Shown in pieces: positions 52,874 through 62,218 of a stretch of DNA of 64,000 nucleotides. Below the pieces are notes generated by a model. That model ran no database searches. It was given only the letters and a program-made list of their open reading frames with translations, and was not told the origin of the DNA. Numbering within the stretch: the first letter of the stretch is position 1; each line of letters opens with the position of its first letter. The position numbers and the translations under genes are program-made. Source of the stretch: Nesterenkonia ebinurensis (GTDB taxonomy: Bacteria; Actinomycetota; Actinomycetes; Actinomycetales; Micrococcaceae); contig NZ_VWNF01000050.1 in NCBI RefSeq assembly GCF_008711175.1, positions 1 to 64,000 on the forward strand. The letters are read 5' to 3'.

Positions 52874-54316
52874 CTAGTCCACCACACCGGTGCGGGCCAC
52901 CTCGGCATACCAGTGCGCACTGGCCTTGGGGGTGCGCTCCAGCGTGCCATAGTCCACCCGGACAATCCCGAACCGCTTGTCATAGCCGAAGGCCCACTCA
53001 AAGTTGTCCAGCAGCGACCAGACGAAGTAGCCGCGCACATCGGCACCGGCCTCGATCGCGGCGTGCACCGCCTTGAGGTGGCGGCGGATGTAGTCCAGCC
53101 GCTGCGGATCATGCACTGAGCCGTCCGGCTCCACGGCATCGTCATAGGCCGCTCCGTTCTCGGTGACATAGAGGACGACGCCGAGTTCTGAGGTGTACTG
53201 CTCATGCAGGCGGACCAGCAGGTCCTGCAGAGCCTGCGGGTAGACCTCCCAGCCCATAGCGGTCTGCGGCAGGCCGCGGCGCACCGAGGTCACATGCTCC
53301 GAGCCCACATTCGGGCTGGGTTCGCCGCTGGCCCGTGCGGCGGCTGCGGCCGCCGGTGCCTGCTCCGGGGCCGCACCGGTGAGCAGCTCGCCGGTGTAGA
53401 AGTTCACCCCCAGCACATCGATGGGTGCGGAGATGATCTCCAGGTCGCCTTCCTGCACGGTGCCTGAAGGCCACAGCCCGGTCTGGTCGGTGAGCACATC
53501 CGCCGGGTAGACTCCGCGGATGACCGGATCGATGAAGAACCGGTTGAAGGCCCCGTCCAGCCGGCGGGCGGCGTCCCGGTCCCCGGGGGAGTCCGGATCT
53601 GCTGGCCGGTAGTCGGTGAAGTTCAGGGTCAGGCCCAGCTCCAGCTGTGGGTCCCGCTGCCGCAGTGTGCGTACCGCCAGTCCGTGGCCCAACAGCAGGT
53701 GGTGGGCCGCTGCCAGGGCGGCGCCGGGCTCGGTACGGCCCGGAGCGTGGTGGCCGTTGGCGTAGCCCAGGAACGCGGAGCACCAGGGCTCGTTCAGCGT
53801 AGTCCAGTGCCGCACCCTGTCCCCTAGAGCCTCATGCAGGACCTGGGCGTACTTCTCGAAGGCGTAGGCGGTCTGCCGGTTGGCCCATCCCCCGGCGTCC
53901 TCCAGCGCCTGCGGCAGGTCCCAGTGGTACTGGGTCAACCAGGGGATGATCCCGGCGGCCAGCAGCTCGTCCACCAGCTCGGAGTAGAAGCGCAGGCCCT
54001 CGGGGTTGACGGTGACCCCGTCGGGCATCACCCGGGACCAGCTCACCGAGAACCGGTAGACCTTCAGGTTCAGCCACTTCATCAGGGCCACGTCCTCGCG
54101 GTACCGGTGGTAGTGGTCACAGGCGGTGTCCCCAGTGTGCCCGGCATGCACCTTCCCCGGGGTCTTCGAGAAGGTGTCCCAGATACTGGGTGCCCTACCC
54201 GCGGCGTCGTGGGCTCCCTCCACCTGGTATGCGGCGGTGGCCGAGCCGAAGAGGAACCCCGGAGGGAACTGCACCGCGGTGGGTGCCGCAGCGGGGGCGG
54301 TGGAAGTGACGGTCAT
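52874..54316 (-). CDS. GH1 beta-glucosidase
   Basis: A 480-residue GH1 glycosidase, cytosolic. ATG at 54316 overlaps the permease stop (ATGA); the frame upstream is only the overlap. N-terminal FPPGFLFGSATAAYQVEGA is the GH1 signature. The acid/base Glu is in TLNEPWCSA and the nucleophile in YVTENGAAY. It hydrolyses cellobiose or similar beta-glucosides imported by the adjoining ABC transporter. The order binding protein-two permeases-glucosidase-LacI regulator resembles the Streptomyces cebEFG-bglC/cebR set. Confidence 0.93.
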   Translation of the reverse strand: MTVTSTAPAAAPTAVQFPPGFLFGSATAAYQVEGAHDAAGRAPSIWDTFSKTPGKVHAGHTGDTACDHYHRYREDVALMKWLNLKVYRFSVSWSRVMPDGVTVNPEGLRFYSELVDELLAAGIIPWLTQYHWDLPQALEDAGGWANRQTAYAFEKYAQVLHEALGDRVRHWTTLNEPWCSAFLGYANGHHAPGRTEPGAALAAAHHLLLGHGLAVRTLRQRDPQLELGLTLNFTDYRPADPDSPGDRDAARRLDGAFNRFFIDPVIRGVYPADVLTDQTGLWPSGTVQEGDLEIISAPIDVLGVNFYTGELLTGAAPEQAPAAAAAARASGEPSPNVGSEHVTSVRRGLPQTAMGWEVYPQALQDLLVRLHEQYTSELGVVLYVTENGAAYDDAVEPDGSVHDPQRLDYIRRHLKAVHAAIEAGADVRGYFVWSLLDNFEWAFGYDKRFGIVRVDYGTLERTPKASAHWYAEVARTGVVD

Positions 54317-55227
54317 GCTTTGACAGCTCCTTGCATAATTCCGGACACCAGCTGGCGGCCGGTGAAGACGAAGAGGATCAGCAGCGGCACAGTGGCCAGG
54401 GTCGCCCCGGTGAGCACCAGCGAGTAGTCCACGAAGTGGGCGGCCTGCAGCTGCTGCAGGGCCACCGGCAGAGTGGGGTTGGAGGGGCCCAGCACGATGA
54501 ACGGCCAGAAGAAGTTGGTCCAGTTCATCACGAAAGTGAACAGGAACAGCATTGCAGCCGCCGGCCGTGCTGCGGGCAGGCACACATGGTAGAAGGTGCG
54601 GATCATATTGCAGCCGTCCACCGTGGCGGCCTCGATGAGCTCATCGGGGATCGCCTGGCGCAGGTACTGGGTCATCCAGAACACCCCGAAGGCGGTCACC
54701 AGTGCTGGGACGATCACCGCGGTCAGCTCACCGGTCCAGCCGAGTCTGGCCATCACCTGGTAGAGCGGGACGACGCCGAGCTGGGTGGGCACTGCCATAG
54801 TGGCGATCACAAAGACCAGCAGCGGGCCCGAGCCCTTGAAGCGCAGCTTCGCGAAGGCGTATCCGGCCAGGGTGGAGAAGATCACCACGGAGAACGCGGT
54901 GGTGGTGGAGACGATGATGGAGTTCAGCGTGGCCCGCCAGAACGGCACCGTATCCATCACGGTGGCGGCATTGGCGAAGAAGTTCCCGCCCGGCCACCAG
55001 GGGAAGGAGGTCTGGGACAGGATGGTCGCGTGGTGGGAGCCGATGAGCGCCGACCACCACAGCGGAAACAGCCCGCCGAGCACCACGGCGGCCAGACAGC
55101 CGTAGATGATGAAGCCGGGGCGGCGCTGAGCACCGCCGGGGGAAGAACGACGCCGCCGGTTGCGGCCCAGCGTACGGCCGCTGTCTGCCTGCTCGTCCAC
55201 CGGGGCAATAGGTGCTGCTGCGGTCAT
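54313..55227 (-). CDS. ABC sugar permease (MalG/CebG type)
   Basis: A 304-residue inner-membrane subunit with six helices and the permease EAA motif ELIEAATVDGCNMIRTFYHV. The N-terminal 40 residues are basic and Ala/Pro-rich. Overlaps both neighbours by 4 bp. The ATPase (MsiK-like) is not in the operon and is presumably shared from elsewhere, as usual in actinobacteria (inference). Confidence 0.9.
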   Translation of the reverse strand: MTAAAPIAPVDEQADSGRTLGRNRRRRSSPGGAQRRPGFIIYGCLAAVVLGGLFPLWWSALIGSHHATILSQTSFPWWPGGNFFANAATVMDTVPFWRATLNSIIVSTTTAFSVVIFSTLAGYAFAKLRFKGSGPLLVFVIATMAVPTQLGVVPLYQVMARLGWTGELTAVIVPALVTAFGVFWMTQYLRQAIPDELIEAATVDGCNMIRTFYHVCLPAARPAAAMLFLFTFVMNWTNFFWPFIVLGPSNPTLPVALQQLQAAHFVDYSLVLTGATLATVPLLILFVFTGRQLVSGIMQGAVKA

Positions 55228-56234
55228 CGGGCAGCCTCCTTCCTGCTGAGTTTCTTCCCCCGGGCGCGCCCTGCGGCACGCCGGCCGGCACGCGTTGGCG
55301 GAGCTTGTCTGGCCCCGTCAGCGGTGGCGATGCGGCGGGTGATCATGAAGTTGATGATGCCGATGGCCACGATGAGCAGGAACAGCAGCACTGCGACCGC
55401 CGAAGCCCGGCCGAAGTCGGAGCGGGTCCAGCCCAGCTCATAGAGGTAGAGGGTCATAGTGCGCCACTGGCCGTCGGAGCCGCCGCGGCCGGAGTGGTCG
55501 TACATGCGGGGCTCGTCGAAGATCTGCAGCCCGCCGATAGTGGAGGTGATCACCACGAAGATGATGGTTGGGCGCAGCATCGGCACGGTGACCGAGAGGA
55601 ACTGGCGGACTCTGCCCGCACCGTCAATCTCGGCCTGCTCGTAGAGGTCGCGGGGAATGGCCTGCATAGCGGCCAGGAAGATCAGCGCGTTATAGCCGGT
55701 CCATCGGAAGTTGACCATCGTGGCGATCGCGATGTGGCTGGCCAGCGAGTCCGACTGCCAACCCACCGGGTTCAGCCCGATGGTCTCCAGGGCGGAGTTG
55801 ACCAGGCCGAAGCGCTCGGCGAACAGGTTGCCGAAGATCAGGGCCACGGCCACCGGGGTGACCACATAGGGCAGCAGCACACCCATCCGCCAGAAGGTCT
55901 TGGCGCGCAGGTGGGCGTCTAGCATATAGGCGATCACAATCGCGAAAAGCACCTGGGGCCCCGTGGAGAGGATGAAGATGCTCAGGGTATTGCGCAGCGA
56001 GATCCAGAAGGCGCGCTGGCCCAGGATATGCGTGAAGTTCTCGAATCCGACGAACTCGCCCTGGCCCATGATGAGGTCCCAATCGTGTGCGGCGACCCAG
56101 ACGGTGTAGAGCAGGGGGAAGAGCCCGACGATGGCAAAGAGGATGAAGAACGGACTGATGTAGAGATACGGGGAATACTTCCGGTCCCAGGCCGAGGCCC
56201 GGGACCGTAAGTCCATGCGAGGAGCAGAGGCCAT
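55224..56234 (-). CDS. ABC sugar permease (MalF/CebF type)
   Basis: A 336-residue, six-helix permease with YISPFFILFAIVGLFPLLYT at helix 1 and EAA motif DLYEQAEIDGAGRVRQFLSV. A long Arg/Lys-rich cytosolic tail of about 35 residues (GRRAAGRARGKKLSRKEAAR) is unusual. It is 3 bp after the binding-protein gene. Confidence 0.9.
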   Translation of the reverse strand: MASAPRMDLRSRASAWDRKYSPYLYISPFFILFAIVGLFPLLYTVWVAAHDWDLIMGQGEFVGFENFTHILGQRAFWISLRNTLSIFILSTGPQVLFAIVIAYMLDAHLRAKTFWRMGVLLPYVVTPVAVALIFGNLFAERFGLVNSALETIGLNPVGWQSDSLASHIAIATMVNFRWTGYNALIFLAAMQAIPRDLYEQAEIDGAGRVRQFLSVTVPMLRPTIIFVVITSTIGGLQIFDEPRMYDHSGRGGSDGQWRTMTLYLYELGWTRSDFGRASAVAVLLFLLIVAIGIINFMITRRIATADGARQAPPTRAGRRAAGRARGKKLSRKEAAR

Positions 56235-56237
56235 TGA

Positions 56238-57563
56238 CTACTTCAGTGCCTCAACATCGTCCAGGAACTTCTCCCAGGAGGTCTCGGGGTCATCCACCCC
56301 GTCCACGTCCACCCGGTTCAGCGCGTCCTGGATGGCCACGTTGATCAGCAGGTAGTTGGGTCCCTTGAAGGGCTGGACCTCGATGGCCTCAGCCCGGTTG
56401 GCCAGGATCTCGCCGACCGGGGCGTCATTGAAGAACTCATCGGTGGCGGACTGGATCTCTTCCGACTCTAGTGCCTCCACGGTGGAGGGGAAGGCGCCGA
56501 TGGCTTCGAAGGCCTTGATCTGCTGCTCGGGTTCGGTCAGCCAGGCAGCCAGCTCCTTGGCGGCCTCCACGTTCTCACCCTGGATGGGCACGGTCAGGTA
56601 GGAGCCGCCCCAGTTGCCGCCGCCGCCCGGGAAGGCATCGGCAACGTCCCAGCCCTCGACGCCGTCGGCGTTGCCTTCGATGACCCCGAGCATCCAGCCG
56701 GGGCAGAGCATGGTGGCGAAGCCGTCTCGCTGAAAGGCATCAGCCCAGTCACCGGACCACTGGGAGAGCCCGGCGGAGAGCTCATCGTCCACACTGGCGG
56801 TGAGCAGCTGGTCGTAGAGATCCTTGACCTCCGGGTTGGTGTCGGCGATGATCTCGCCATCCTCGGTCTCGAAGGGCACCTCCACCTGGTTGATCATGCC
56901 CTGCCAGATATTGTCTGATCCGGAGTACCAGGCTGAGTCGGAGGCGGCCACGAACTCGCGGCCCAGGTCGAAGTAGTTGTCCCAGTCGCCGTCCAGGACG
57001 GCGGCGACCTCTTCGCGGTCGCTGGACAGCCCGGCCTCCTCAAAGAGATCTGCTCGGTAGCACAGGGCCTGCGGGCCGATATCGGTGCCGAAGCCGATCA
57101 CCCGGCCATCCTCAGCGGCGGCGTCCTCGTACTTCCAGTCCAGCCAACGGTCTGCCGAGGCGTCCTCGGAGAGATCCTCGAACTGGTCGGAGTACTGCAT
57201 GAACTCCACCAGCCAGTCCACCTCCACGGCCTCGATATCGCTGGCACCGGAGCCGGCGCCCAGGCTGTTGCGCAGCGAGTCGCGGGCGTTCTCGGCGGTA
57301 TCGGCCTTGTTGTGCTCAATCCGGATGCCGGTGAGTTCCTCGTACTCCTCGAAGAGATCCTCGTAGCCAAACTCGTTGAAAGTGGTCACGGTCAGCGACT
57401 CAGGCGCCTCTGCACCGCCGGAGCCGGAACCATTGTCATCGCCGTTGTCCCCGCAGGCTGACAGGAGCAGTGCCGCTACTGCGGAGAGTGCGGCAACCGG
57501 GGCCAGTCGCCGGCCGGTAGTGCGGCCGCGGCGTCGTCCCTGATGGAAATCTGTTGTGCTCAC
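56238..57563 (-). CDS. ABC sugar-binding lipoprotein (CebE type)
   Basis: A 441-residue extracellular solute-binding protein (family 1). Twin-arginine-rich start (GRRRGRTTGRR), hydrophobic core, lipobox LLSAC (Cys about residue 37), then a Gly/Asn/Asp-rich linker. EVEPFKGPNYLLINVAIQDA-like C-terminus is common to oligosaccharide binders. First gene of the operon; the LacI-type palindrome lies 41 bp upstream. Confidence 0.9.
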   Translation of the reverse strand: MSTTDFHQGRRRGRTTGRRLAPVAALSAVAALLLSACGDNGDDNGSGSGGAEAPESLTVTTFNEFGYEDLFEEYEELTGIRIEHNKADTAENARDSLRNSLGAGSGASDIEAVEVDWLVEFMQYSDQFEDLSEDASADRWLDWKYEDAAAEDGRVIGFGTDIGPQALCYRADLFEEAGLSSDREEVAAVLDGDWDNYFDLGREFVAASDSAWYSGSDNIWQGMINQVEVPFETEDGEIIADTNPEVKDLYDQLLTASVDDELSAGLSQWSGDWADAFQRDGFATMLCPGWMLGVIEGNADGVEGWDVADAFPGGGGNWGGSYLTVPIQGENVEAAKELAAWLTEPEQQIKAFEAIGAFPSTVEALESEEIQSATDEFFNDAPVGEILANRAEAIEVQPFKGPNYLLINVAIQDALNRVDVDGVDDPETSWEKFLDDVEALK

Positions 57564-57603
57564 AGTTCCTCCTCATCGGAATTGGTTATCTGATGCGAGC
57601 TGG

Positions 57604-57621
57604 TGTGAGAGCGCTCTCACA
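57604..57621. promoter_or_regulatory. LacI-type operator TGTGAGAGCGCTCTCACA
   Basis: A perfect 18-bp palindrome, 41 bp before the sugar-binding protein gene. Its GAGCGCTC core is the same as in known CebR/LacI-family operators (TGGGAGCGCTCCCA type). The LacI-family gene closing this operon is its likely partner. Confidence 0.85.
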
Positions 57622-57830
57622 GTGTGAGGACGCTAACACTAATGAATGGCCTATGGCAAGCATCACAAGCCCTGGGGCTGAGTCTCCGGGGCTCCTTGAG
57701 GGTTTGAGCGGAGCAGGCACAGGGTGAGACAGTAGACTCTGCGCAATAATGCCCACAGTGTGCCCGCCGCAGAAGCCGAAGCGCCCACAGCGGCGGACGC
57801 ACCCGAACCAGAGACCTGAAGGAGGTGCCT
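57622..57830. promoter_or_regulatory. divergent promoter region for sugar operon and fhaA operon
   Basis: On the minus strand TTGCCA, 17 bp, TTAGCG could drive the sugar operon into the operator. On the plus strand TAGACT (about 57734-57739) is a possible -10 for fhaA, which starts about 90 bp on. GAGCCCCGGAGA/GGGGCT-type inverted sequences at 57667-57693 may form a hairpin. Confidence 0.3.
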
Positions 57831-58592
57831 GTGGGACTGCTGGACACCCTGGAACGAGGAATTGAGAAAGCGGTCCGGGGCGCCTTCTCCGGACGCGGAG
57901 GGAGCGTCGGACCCGTGGAGATCGCCACTGCAGTGCGCCGCCATATGGACCGCGAGTCGTCCACAGCTGCCAACGGTGCGGCCCTAGTGCCCAACCTGTA
58001 CAAGATCCGGCTCTCGGAAGATGACTTCGCCGAGGCCAAGAAGTACGGCACCGCCCTGGCCGAGGAACTCTGCGAGGAGATCCTGCGGCATGCCGACTCC
58101 CAGGGCTATACCCTGCTGGGCCCGGTGAAGGCCACCTTCGTGAAGAACACCGAGCTGCGCCGCGGCCAGATGAGCATCGAGTCCCAGTCCGACCGCGATG
58201 TGAACCCCGCAGCCTCCGTGCCGCGGCCTGCCCACGCCCCGGCCGCTGGACCCGCTGCCACCGCCGCACTGCCCGGTCGGCTGAGCCGCTCCGCCAACGC
58301 CGCCCGAGCCACCACCGCCAGCCTGGAGCACGACGGCCGCTCCTATACGCTCAGCGGCCCCTCCACAGTGATCGGCAGGTCCTCCACTGCGGATATCACC
58401 ATCTCCGACACCGGAGTCTCCCGTAAACATCTGGAAGTGGTGCAGGCCGGCTCCCGCTGGATAGCCCGGGACCTGGGCTCCACCAACGGCTCCTATGTGG
58501 ACGGCACCGAGCTGCGCAGTGCCGAGGCCGACCTGTTCGACGGCGCACTGATCGCCCTGGGCAATGCGCGGATGCGCTTCCGAATCGGCTGA
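57831..58592 (+). CDS. fhaA: FHA-domain protein FhaA (DUF3662-FHA)
   Basis: A 253-residue protein. The GTG at 57831 follows AAGGAGG by 5 bases and gives the family start GLLDTLERGIEKAVRGAF. N-terminal DUF3662 domain (about 1-125), a Pro/Ala linker, and a C-terminal FHA domain with VIGRSSTADITISDTGVSRKH and DLGSTNGSYVDG. FHA domains bind phosphothreonine; in mycobacteria FhaA links kinase PknB signalling to MurJ and wall synthesis at the poles and septum. First gene of the cell-division operon. Confidence 0.93.
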   Translation: MGLLDTLERGIEKAVRGAFSGRGGSVGPVEIATAVRRHMDRESSTAANGAALVPNLYKIRLSEDDFAEAKKYGTALAEELCEEILRHADSQGYTLLGPVKATFVKNTELRRGQMSIESQSDRDVNPAASVPRPAHAPAAGPAATAALPGRLSRSANAARATTASLEHDGRSYTLSGPSTVIGRSSTADITISDTGVSRKHLEVVQAGSRWIARDLGSTNGSYVDGTELRSAEADLFDGALIALGNARMRFRIG

Positions 58593-58609
58593 AGGCACAT
58601 CCAAACACT

Positions 58610-59113
58610 ATGAGCGAACTTGCCATCACCGTCCTCCAGTTCGGACTGCTGCTGCTGCTGTGGATCCTGATCCTCTCGATCATCGCAGCCCAGGGACGGG
58701 ACATGATGGTCTCCAAGCGGGCCCGCACCCGCGCCAACCGCAGCGCCGCTCAAACCGCCCCTGCCCCCGAGCAGGGCGGCACCCCAGCCACCGTGCACCA
58801 CTCCGGGCAGACCCAGCGCCCGCGCCCCAAGCGGCTGGTGATCTCCGAAGGTCCTCTGGTGGGCACCGAGGTGGAACTGGGCTCCGCCCCGATCATGATG
58901 GGCCGTGCCCAAGAATGCACCGTGGTGCTCGAAGACGACTACGCCTCCGGTAAGCACGCCCGGCTCTTCCCGCAGGGCTCCCGTTGGTTCCTGGAGGACC
59001 TCGGCTCCACCAACGGCACCTGGCTGGGCGATGAGCAGCTGACCCGCGCCTCCACGGTGGAGCCTGGTGACCGGATCCGGATAGGCAAGACCGTGCTGGA
59101 ACTGAGGACCTGA
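58610..59113 (+). CDS. fhaB: FHA-domain membrane protein FhaB (FipA)
   Basis: A 167-residue protein. One N-terminal helix (FGLLLLLWILILSIIAAQGRD), a basic linker, and a C-terminal FHA domain with IMMGRAQECTVVLEDDYASGKHARLF, given as GRAQECTVVLEDDYASGKHA, and DLGSTNGTWLGD. In mycobacteria it is phosphorylated by PknA and interacts with FtsZ and FtsQ under stress. Starts 17 bp after fhaA. Confidence 0.92.
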   Translation: MSELAITVLQFGLLLLLWILILSIIAAQGRDMMVSKRARTRANRSAAQTAPAPEQGGTPATVHHSGQTQRPRPKRLVISEGPLVGTEVELGSAPIMMGRAQECTVVLEDDYASGKHARLFPQGSRWFLEDLGSTNGTWLGDEQLTRASTVEPGDRIRIGKTVLELRT

Positions 59114-59120
59114 ACCCACT

Positions 59121-60740
59121 ATGAGCTTGGTCTTCCGCTTCGCTGCGCGTTCGGACGAGGGGGTTGTCCGTTCCAAGAACGACGACTCCGGGTACGCCGG
59201 GCGCTACTTCGCAGTGGTCGCCGACGGAATGGGCGGCCACGCCGGCGGCGATGTGGCCTCCGCCTCCACCGTGCTGGACCTCGCCCATCTGGACACCCGC
59301 GGCTTCGCCGAGCCGGACACGGTGCTGCCCGATGAGATCCAGACCGCCAACGCGTTCCTGAACAAGCTGGTCAAGACCAATCCCAAGCTGGCCGGGATGG
59401 GCACCACTATCACCGCCATCCTGATCACCGAGAACAAGCTGCAGTTCGCCCATATCGGCGACTCCCGTGCCTACCGGCTGAAGAAGGGCCGGTTCCGCCA
59501 GGTAAGCCACGACCACACCTTCGTGCAACGCCTGGTGGACGAGGGCCGGCTAGACCCGGAGGCCGCAGAGTACCACCCGCACAAGAACGTGCTGATGCGG
59601 GTGCTCGGTGATGTGGACGCCTCCCCCGAGCTGGATATCACCAGCTTCCCACTGGAGGCCGGCGAGCGCTGGCTGCTCTGCTCCGACGGGCTCAACGCCG
59701 TGGTCTCCGACCGGCTGATCGAGCAGAAGATGCGCAGCGGGGACCCGCTGGAGAAGATTGTGGACGATCTGGTGGACCTCACCGTCGAGGGCGGGGCCCC
59801 CGACAACGTCACGGTGATCGCCCTGGATGTGGTCACCGCCGAACAGGAGCACCTGACCAGCTCCGATGAGGTCCCCCTGAGCGAGCAGGCCGTGGCGGCC
59901 GCCTCCACCGGGGACTTCACTGACCCCCAGGGCAACCAGCACACCATGGAGCTGGACGTCATCCCGGTGGTCAACCGCAGCGCCCTGGAGGGACTGTCCT
60001 CCGAAGAGGGGGAGCTCTCCCCGCTCTCAGCCGCCATGGTCGAGCGCACCCTGGGCGTCCGACCGCATAAACTGGTCGGCGCCGCGGTGGCCGCCGCAGA
60101 GACCGGCACCATCCCGGTGGTGCCGCGCAACGTGGATGAGCACCCGATGGCTGCGCTGCTCACCGGCCAGCCGCTCAAACCCGTCCGGCACACCTACTCC
60201 GAGATGCTGGGTGCCGAGGACGGTGGTCGATTGAGCCGAGAGAAGAGCAGAGCTCACCCCAGCTCTTCCGAGGCGACTGAGGGAATGAGCACCGGAGGCG
60301 CGATCGACACCCCGGCACCGGAGAGCCCCAGCACCTCCCCTGAGTCGCCAGGCGGAGAACAGGACCAGGATGAGGTGGCCCTAGACGAGGAGGATCTGGA
60401 CGCTGTCCAGGCAACCCGGCGTCGTCGTGCCTGGTTCCTGCCCACCTTCGTGGCACTTCTGGTGGTGCTGGTGGCAGTGGTGACCTTCCTGGGCTATGTG
60501 TGGACCCAGACCCAGTACTACGTGGGTGAGGATGACGGCCAGGTGGCAATCTTCACCGGGGTCTCCCAGTCCCTGGGCCCCATCACCCTTTCCGAGGTGG
60601 ACGAGCACACCGGGATCAGCGTAGAGGATCTGCCCCGCTATGACCGCAACCGGGTGGAGTCTGGGATTTTCGCCGAGGACCGGGCACACGCTGAGCAGAT
60701 CGTGGAGAACCTCGAGCAGATCACCGGGGGTGGGAACTGA
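59121..60740 (+). CDS. pstP: PP2C-type Ser/Thr phosphatase
   Basis: A 539-residue membrane phosphatase that reverses PknA/PknB phosphorylation. Metal-binding motifs: RSDEGVVRSKNDDSG, VVADGMGGHAGGDVAS, LCSDGLNAVV and GAPDNVTVIALD. A long Glu/Pro/Ser-rich linker precedes a helix (FVALLVVLVAVVTFLGYVW) and an extracytoplasmic end. The linker contains copy B of the dispersed element (60228-60290: RLSREKSRAHPSSSEATEGM). Ends in TGATG with rodA. Confidence 0.93.
   Translation: MSLVFRFAARSDEGVVRSKNDDSGYAGRYFAVVADGMGGHAGGDVASASTVLDLAHLDTRGFAEPDTVLPDEIQTANAFLNKLVKTNPKLAGMGTTITAILITENKLQFAHIGDSRAYRLKKGRFRQVSHDHTFVQRLVDEGRLDPEAAEYHPHKNVLMRVLGDVDASPELDITSFPLEAGERWLLCSDGLNAVVSDRLIEQKMRSGDPLEKIVDDLVDLTVEGGAPDNVTVIALDVVTAEQEHLTSSDEVPLSEQAVAAASTGDFTDPQGNQHTMELDVIPVVNRSALEGLSSEEGELSPLSAAMVERTLGVRPHKLVGAAVAAAETGTIPVVPRNVDEHPMAALLTGQPLKPVRHTYSEMLGAEDGGRLSREKSRAHPSSSEATEGMSTGGAIDTPAPESPSTSPESPGGEQDQDEVALDEEDLDAVQATRRRRAWFLPTFVALLVVLVAVVTFLGYVWTQTQYYVGEDDGQVAIFTGVSQSLGPITLSEVDEHTGISVEDLPRYDRNRVESGIFAEDRAHAEQIVENLEQITGGGN
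60228..60290 (+). repeat. dispersed in-frame element, copy B (in pstP)
   Basis: CGATTGAGCCGAG followed, 40 bases after the start, by CCGAGGCGACTGAGG and ATGAGC. It sits in the disordered linker of the phosphatase. The middle GAGCTCACCCC resembles copy A's GAGCTCGCCCC. Confidence 0.65.
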
Positions 60741-62218
60741 TGGCAACGCAGGCTGAGGCCCACTCTAGGCCACGGCGCAACATTGAGCTTGTGCTGCTGC
60801 TGCTGGCGCTGACCATCGGCATCGGCGCCCAGGTGCTGGTGGGGCTGACCCTCGAGGACACCATTGATGAGCGCTACTACTTCGAGGGCGGGGCTCAGGC
60901 TGCCCTGGCCCTGGCCTTCCACGTGGTGCTGCGCATCCGGGCCGAATACGCAGACCCGTTCATCCTGCCGATCGTGGTGACTCTCAATGGGCTAGGGATC
61001 GCGATGATCCACCGGCTGGACTTCACCACCCGGTACGAGGGTGTGGCCGACCGGCAGCTGATGTGGACCGGGCTGTCGATGGCCGCAGCGATGCTGCTGC
61101 TGGTCCTGCTGCGCGACCACCGCAAGCTGCGGCAGCTGACCTATCTCAGTCTGGCTGCCTCAGTGGTACTGCTGTTCCTGCCGATCGTGCCCGGCATCGG
61201 TCAAGACATTCAGGGCGCCCAGGTCTGGATCAGCATCGGCGGGATGAGCTTTCAGCCCGGTGAGCTGGCCAAGATCACCCTGGCTATCTTCTTCGCCGGT
61301 TTCCTGGCCAACAACCGCGATCTGATCCTGCTGGCGGGAAAGAAGATCGGGCCGATGACCTTCCCGCGCCTGCAGGACCTGGGACCGCTTTTCCTGGCCT
61401 GGCTGATCGCCATGGGTGTGCTGATCGTGCAGAACGATCTGGGCAATGCGCTGATGTTCTTCGGCCTGTTTGTGGCGGTGATCTATGTAGCCACCTCCCG
61501 AATCTCCTGGATTGTGATCGGCGGGGTCTTTGTGGCCGTAGGCGCCCTGCTGGCCTACCAGTTCGTCTGGCATGCCCGGAACCGGTTCGACATCTGGCTC
61601 AATGCCTTCGACCAGCAGATGTACGATCAGGACCTGGGATCCCACCAGCTGGTGCAGGGGCTGTTCGGGTTGGCCCACGGCGGGCTGACCGGCACCGGCC
61701 TGGGCTCAGGCTCCCCACAGATCGTGGCCCTGGCCAACTCAGACATGATCATCGTGGCCTTCGGCGAGGAGCTGGGCTTCATCGGGCTCTCCGGCATGCT
61801 GGTGCTCTACCTGATCCTGTTCTCCCGGTACATGCGTGCCGGGCTGGGCACCCGCGATCACTTCGGCAAGCTGCTGGCAGTGGGCCTTGCCGTGGTCCTG
61901 GTGCTGCAGGTGTTTGTGGTGGTCGGCGGGATCACCCGGGTGATCCCGATGTCCGGCCTGGTCAGCCCGTTCCTGGCCGCAGGCGGCTCTGCACTGCTGG
62001 CCAACTGGCTGATCGTGGCCGTTGTGCTGCTGATCAGCCACGCCGCCCGGCGCCCGATTGTGGTGGGCCCCATGCTCAACACCACCGGGGCGGGAGCCTC
62101 CGGCACCGAGGATCCGCTGCGCGGCCGCGACACCGGGGAACAGAAGCCGGTAGACGACGGGACCCAGCAGTTCCCTGCCGCATCCTCCTCGGAACGGGAC
62201 GGGGGTGAGCAGCAGTGA
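60740..62218 (+). CDS. rodA: SEDS peptidoglycan polymerase (RodA/FtsW family)
   Basis: A 492-residue, ten-helix glycosyltransferase that polymerises lipid II with the PBP encoded next. SEDS motifs: SFQPGELAKITLAIFFAGFL, GLAHGGLTGTGLGSGSPQIV, ANSDMIIVAFGEELGFIG, and GGITRVIPMSGLVSPFLAAGGS-like LPLTGI region with the catalytic Asp loop region in between. C-terminal about 60 residues polar and disordered. The operon position (RodA before PbpA) supports the elongation role. Confidence 0.92.
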   Translation: MATQAEAHSRPRRNIELVLLLLALTIGIGAQVLVGLTLEDTIDERYYFEGGAQAALALAFHVVLRIRAEYADPFILPIVVTLNGLGIAMIHRLDFTTRYEGVADRQLMWTGLSMAAAMLLLVLLRDHRKLRQLTYLSLAASVVLLFLPIVPGIGQDIQGAQVWISIGGMSFQPGELAKITLAIFFAGFLANNRDLILLAGKKIGPMTFPRLQDLGPLFLAWLIAMGVLIVQNDLGNALMFFGLFVAVIYVATSRISWIVIGGVFVAVGALLAYQFVWHARNRFDIWLNAFDQQMYDQDLGSHQLVQGLFGLAHGGLTGTGLGSGSPQIVALANSDMIIVAFGEELGFIGLSGMLVLYLILFSRYMRAGLGTRDHFGKLLAVGLAVVLVLQVFVVVGGITRVIPMSGLVSPFLAAGGSALLANWLIVAVVLLISHAARRPIVVGPMLNTTGAGASGTEDPLRGRDTGEQKPVDDGTQQFPAASSSERDGGEQQ

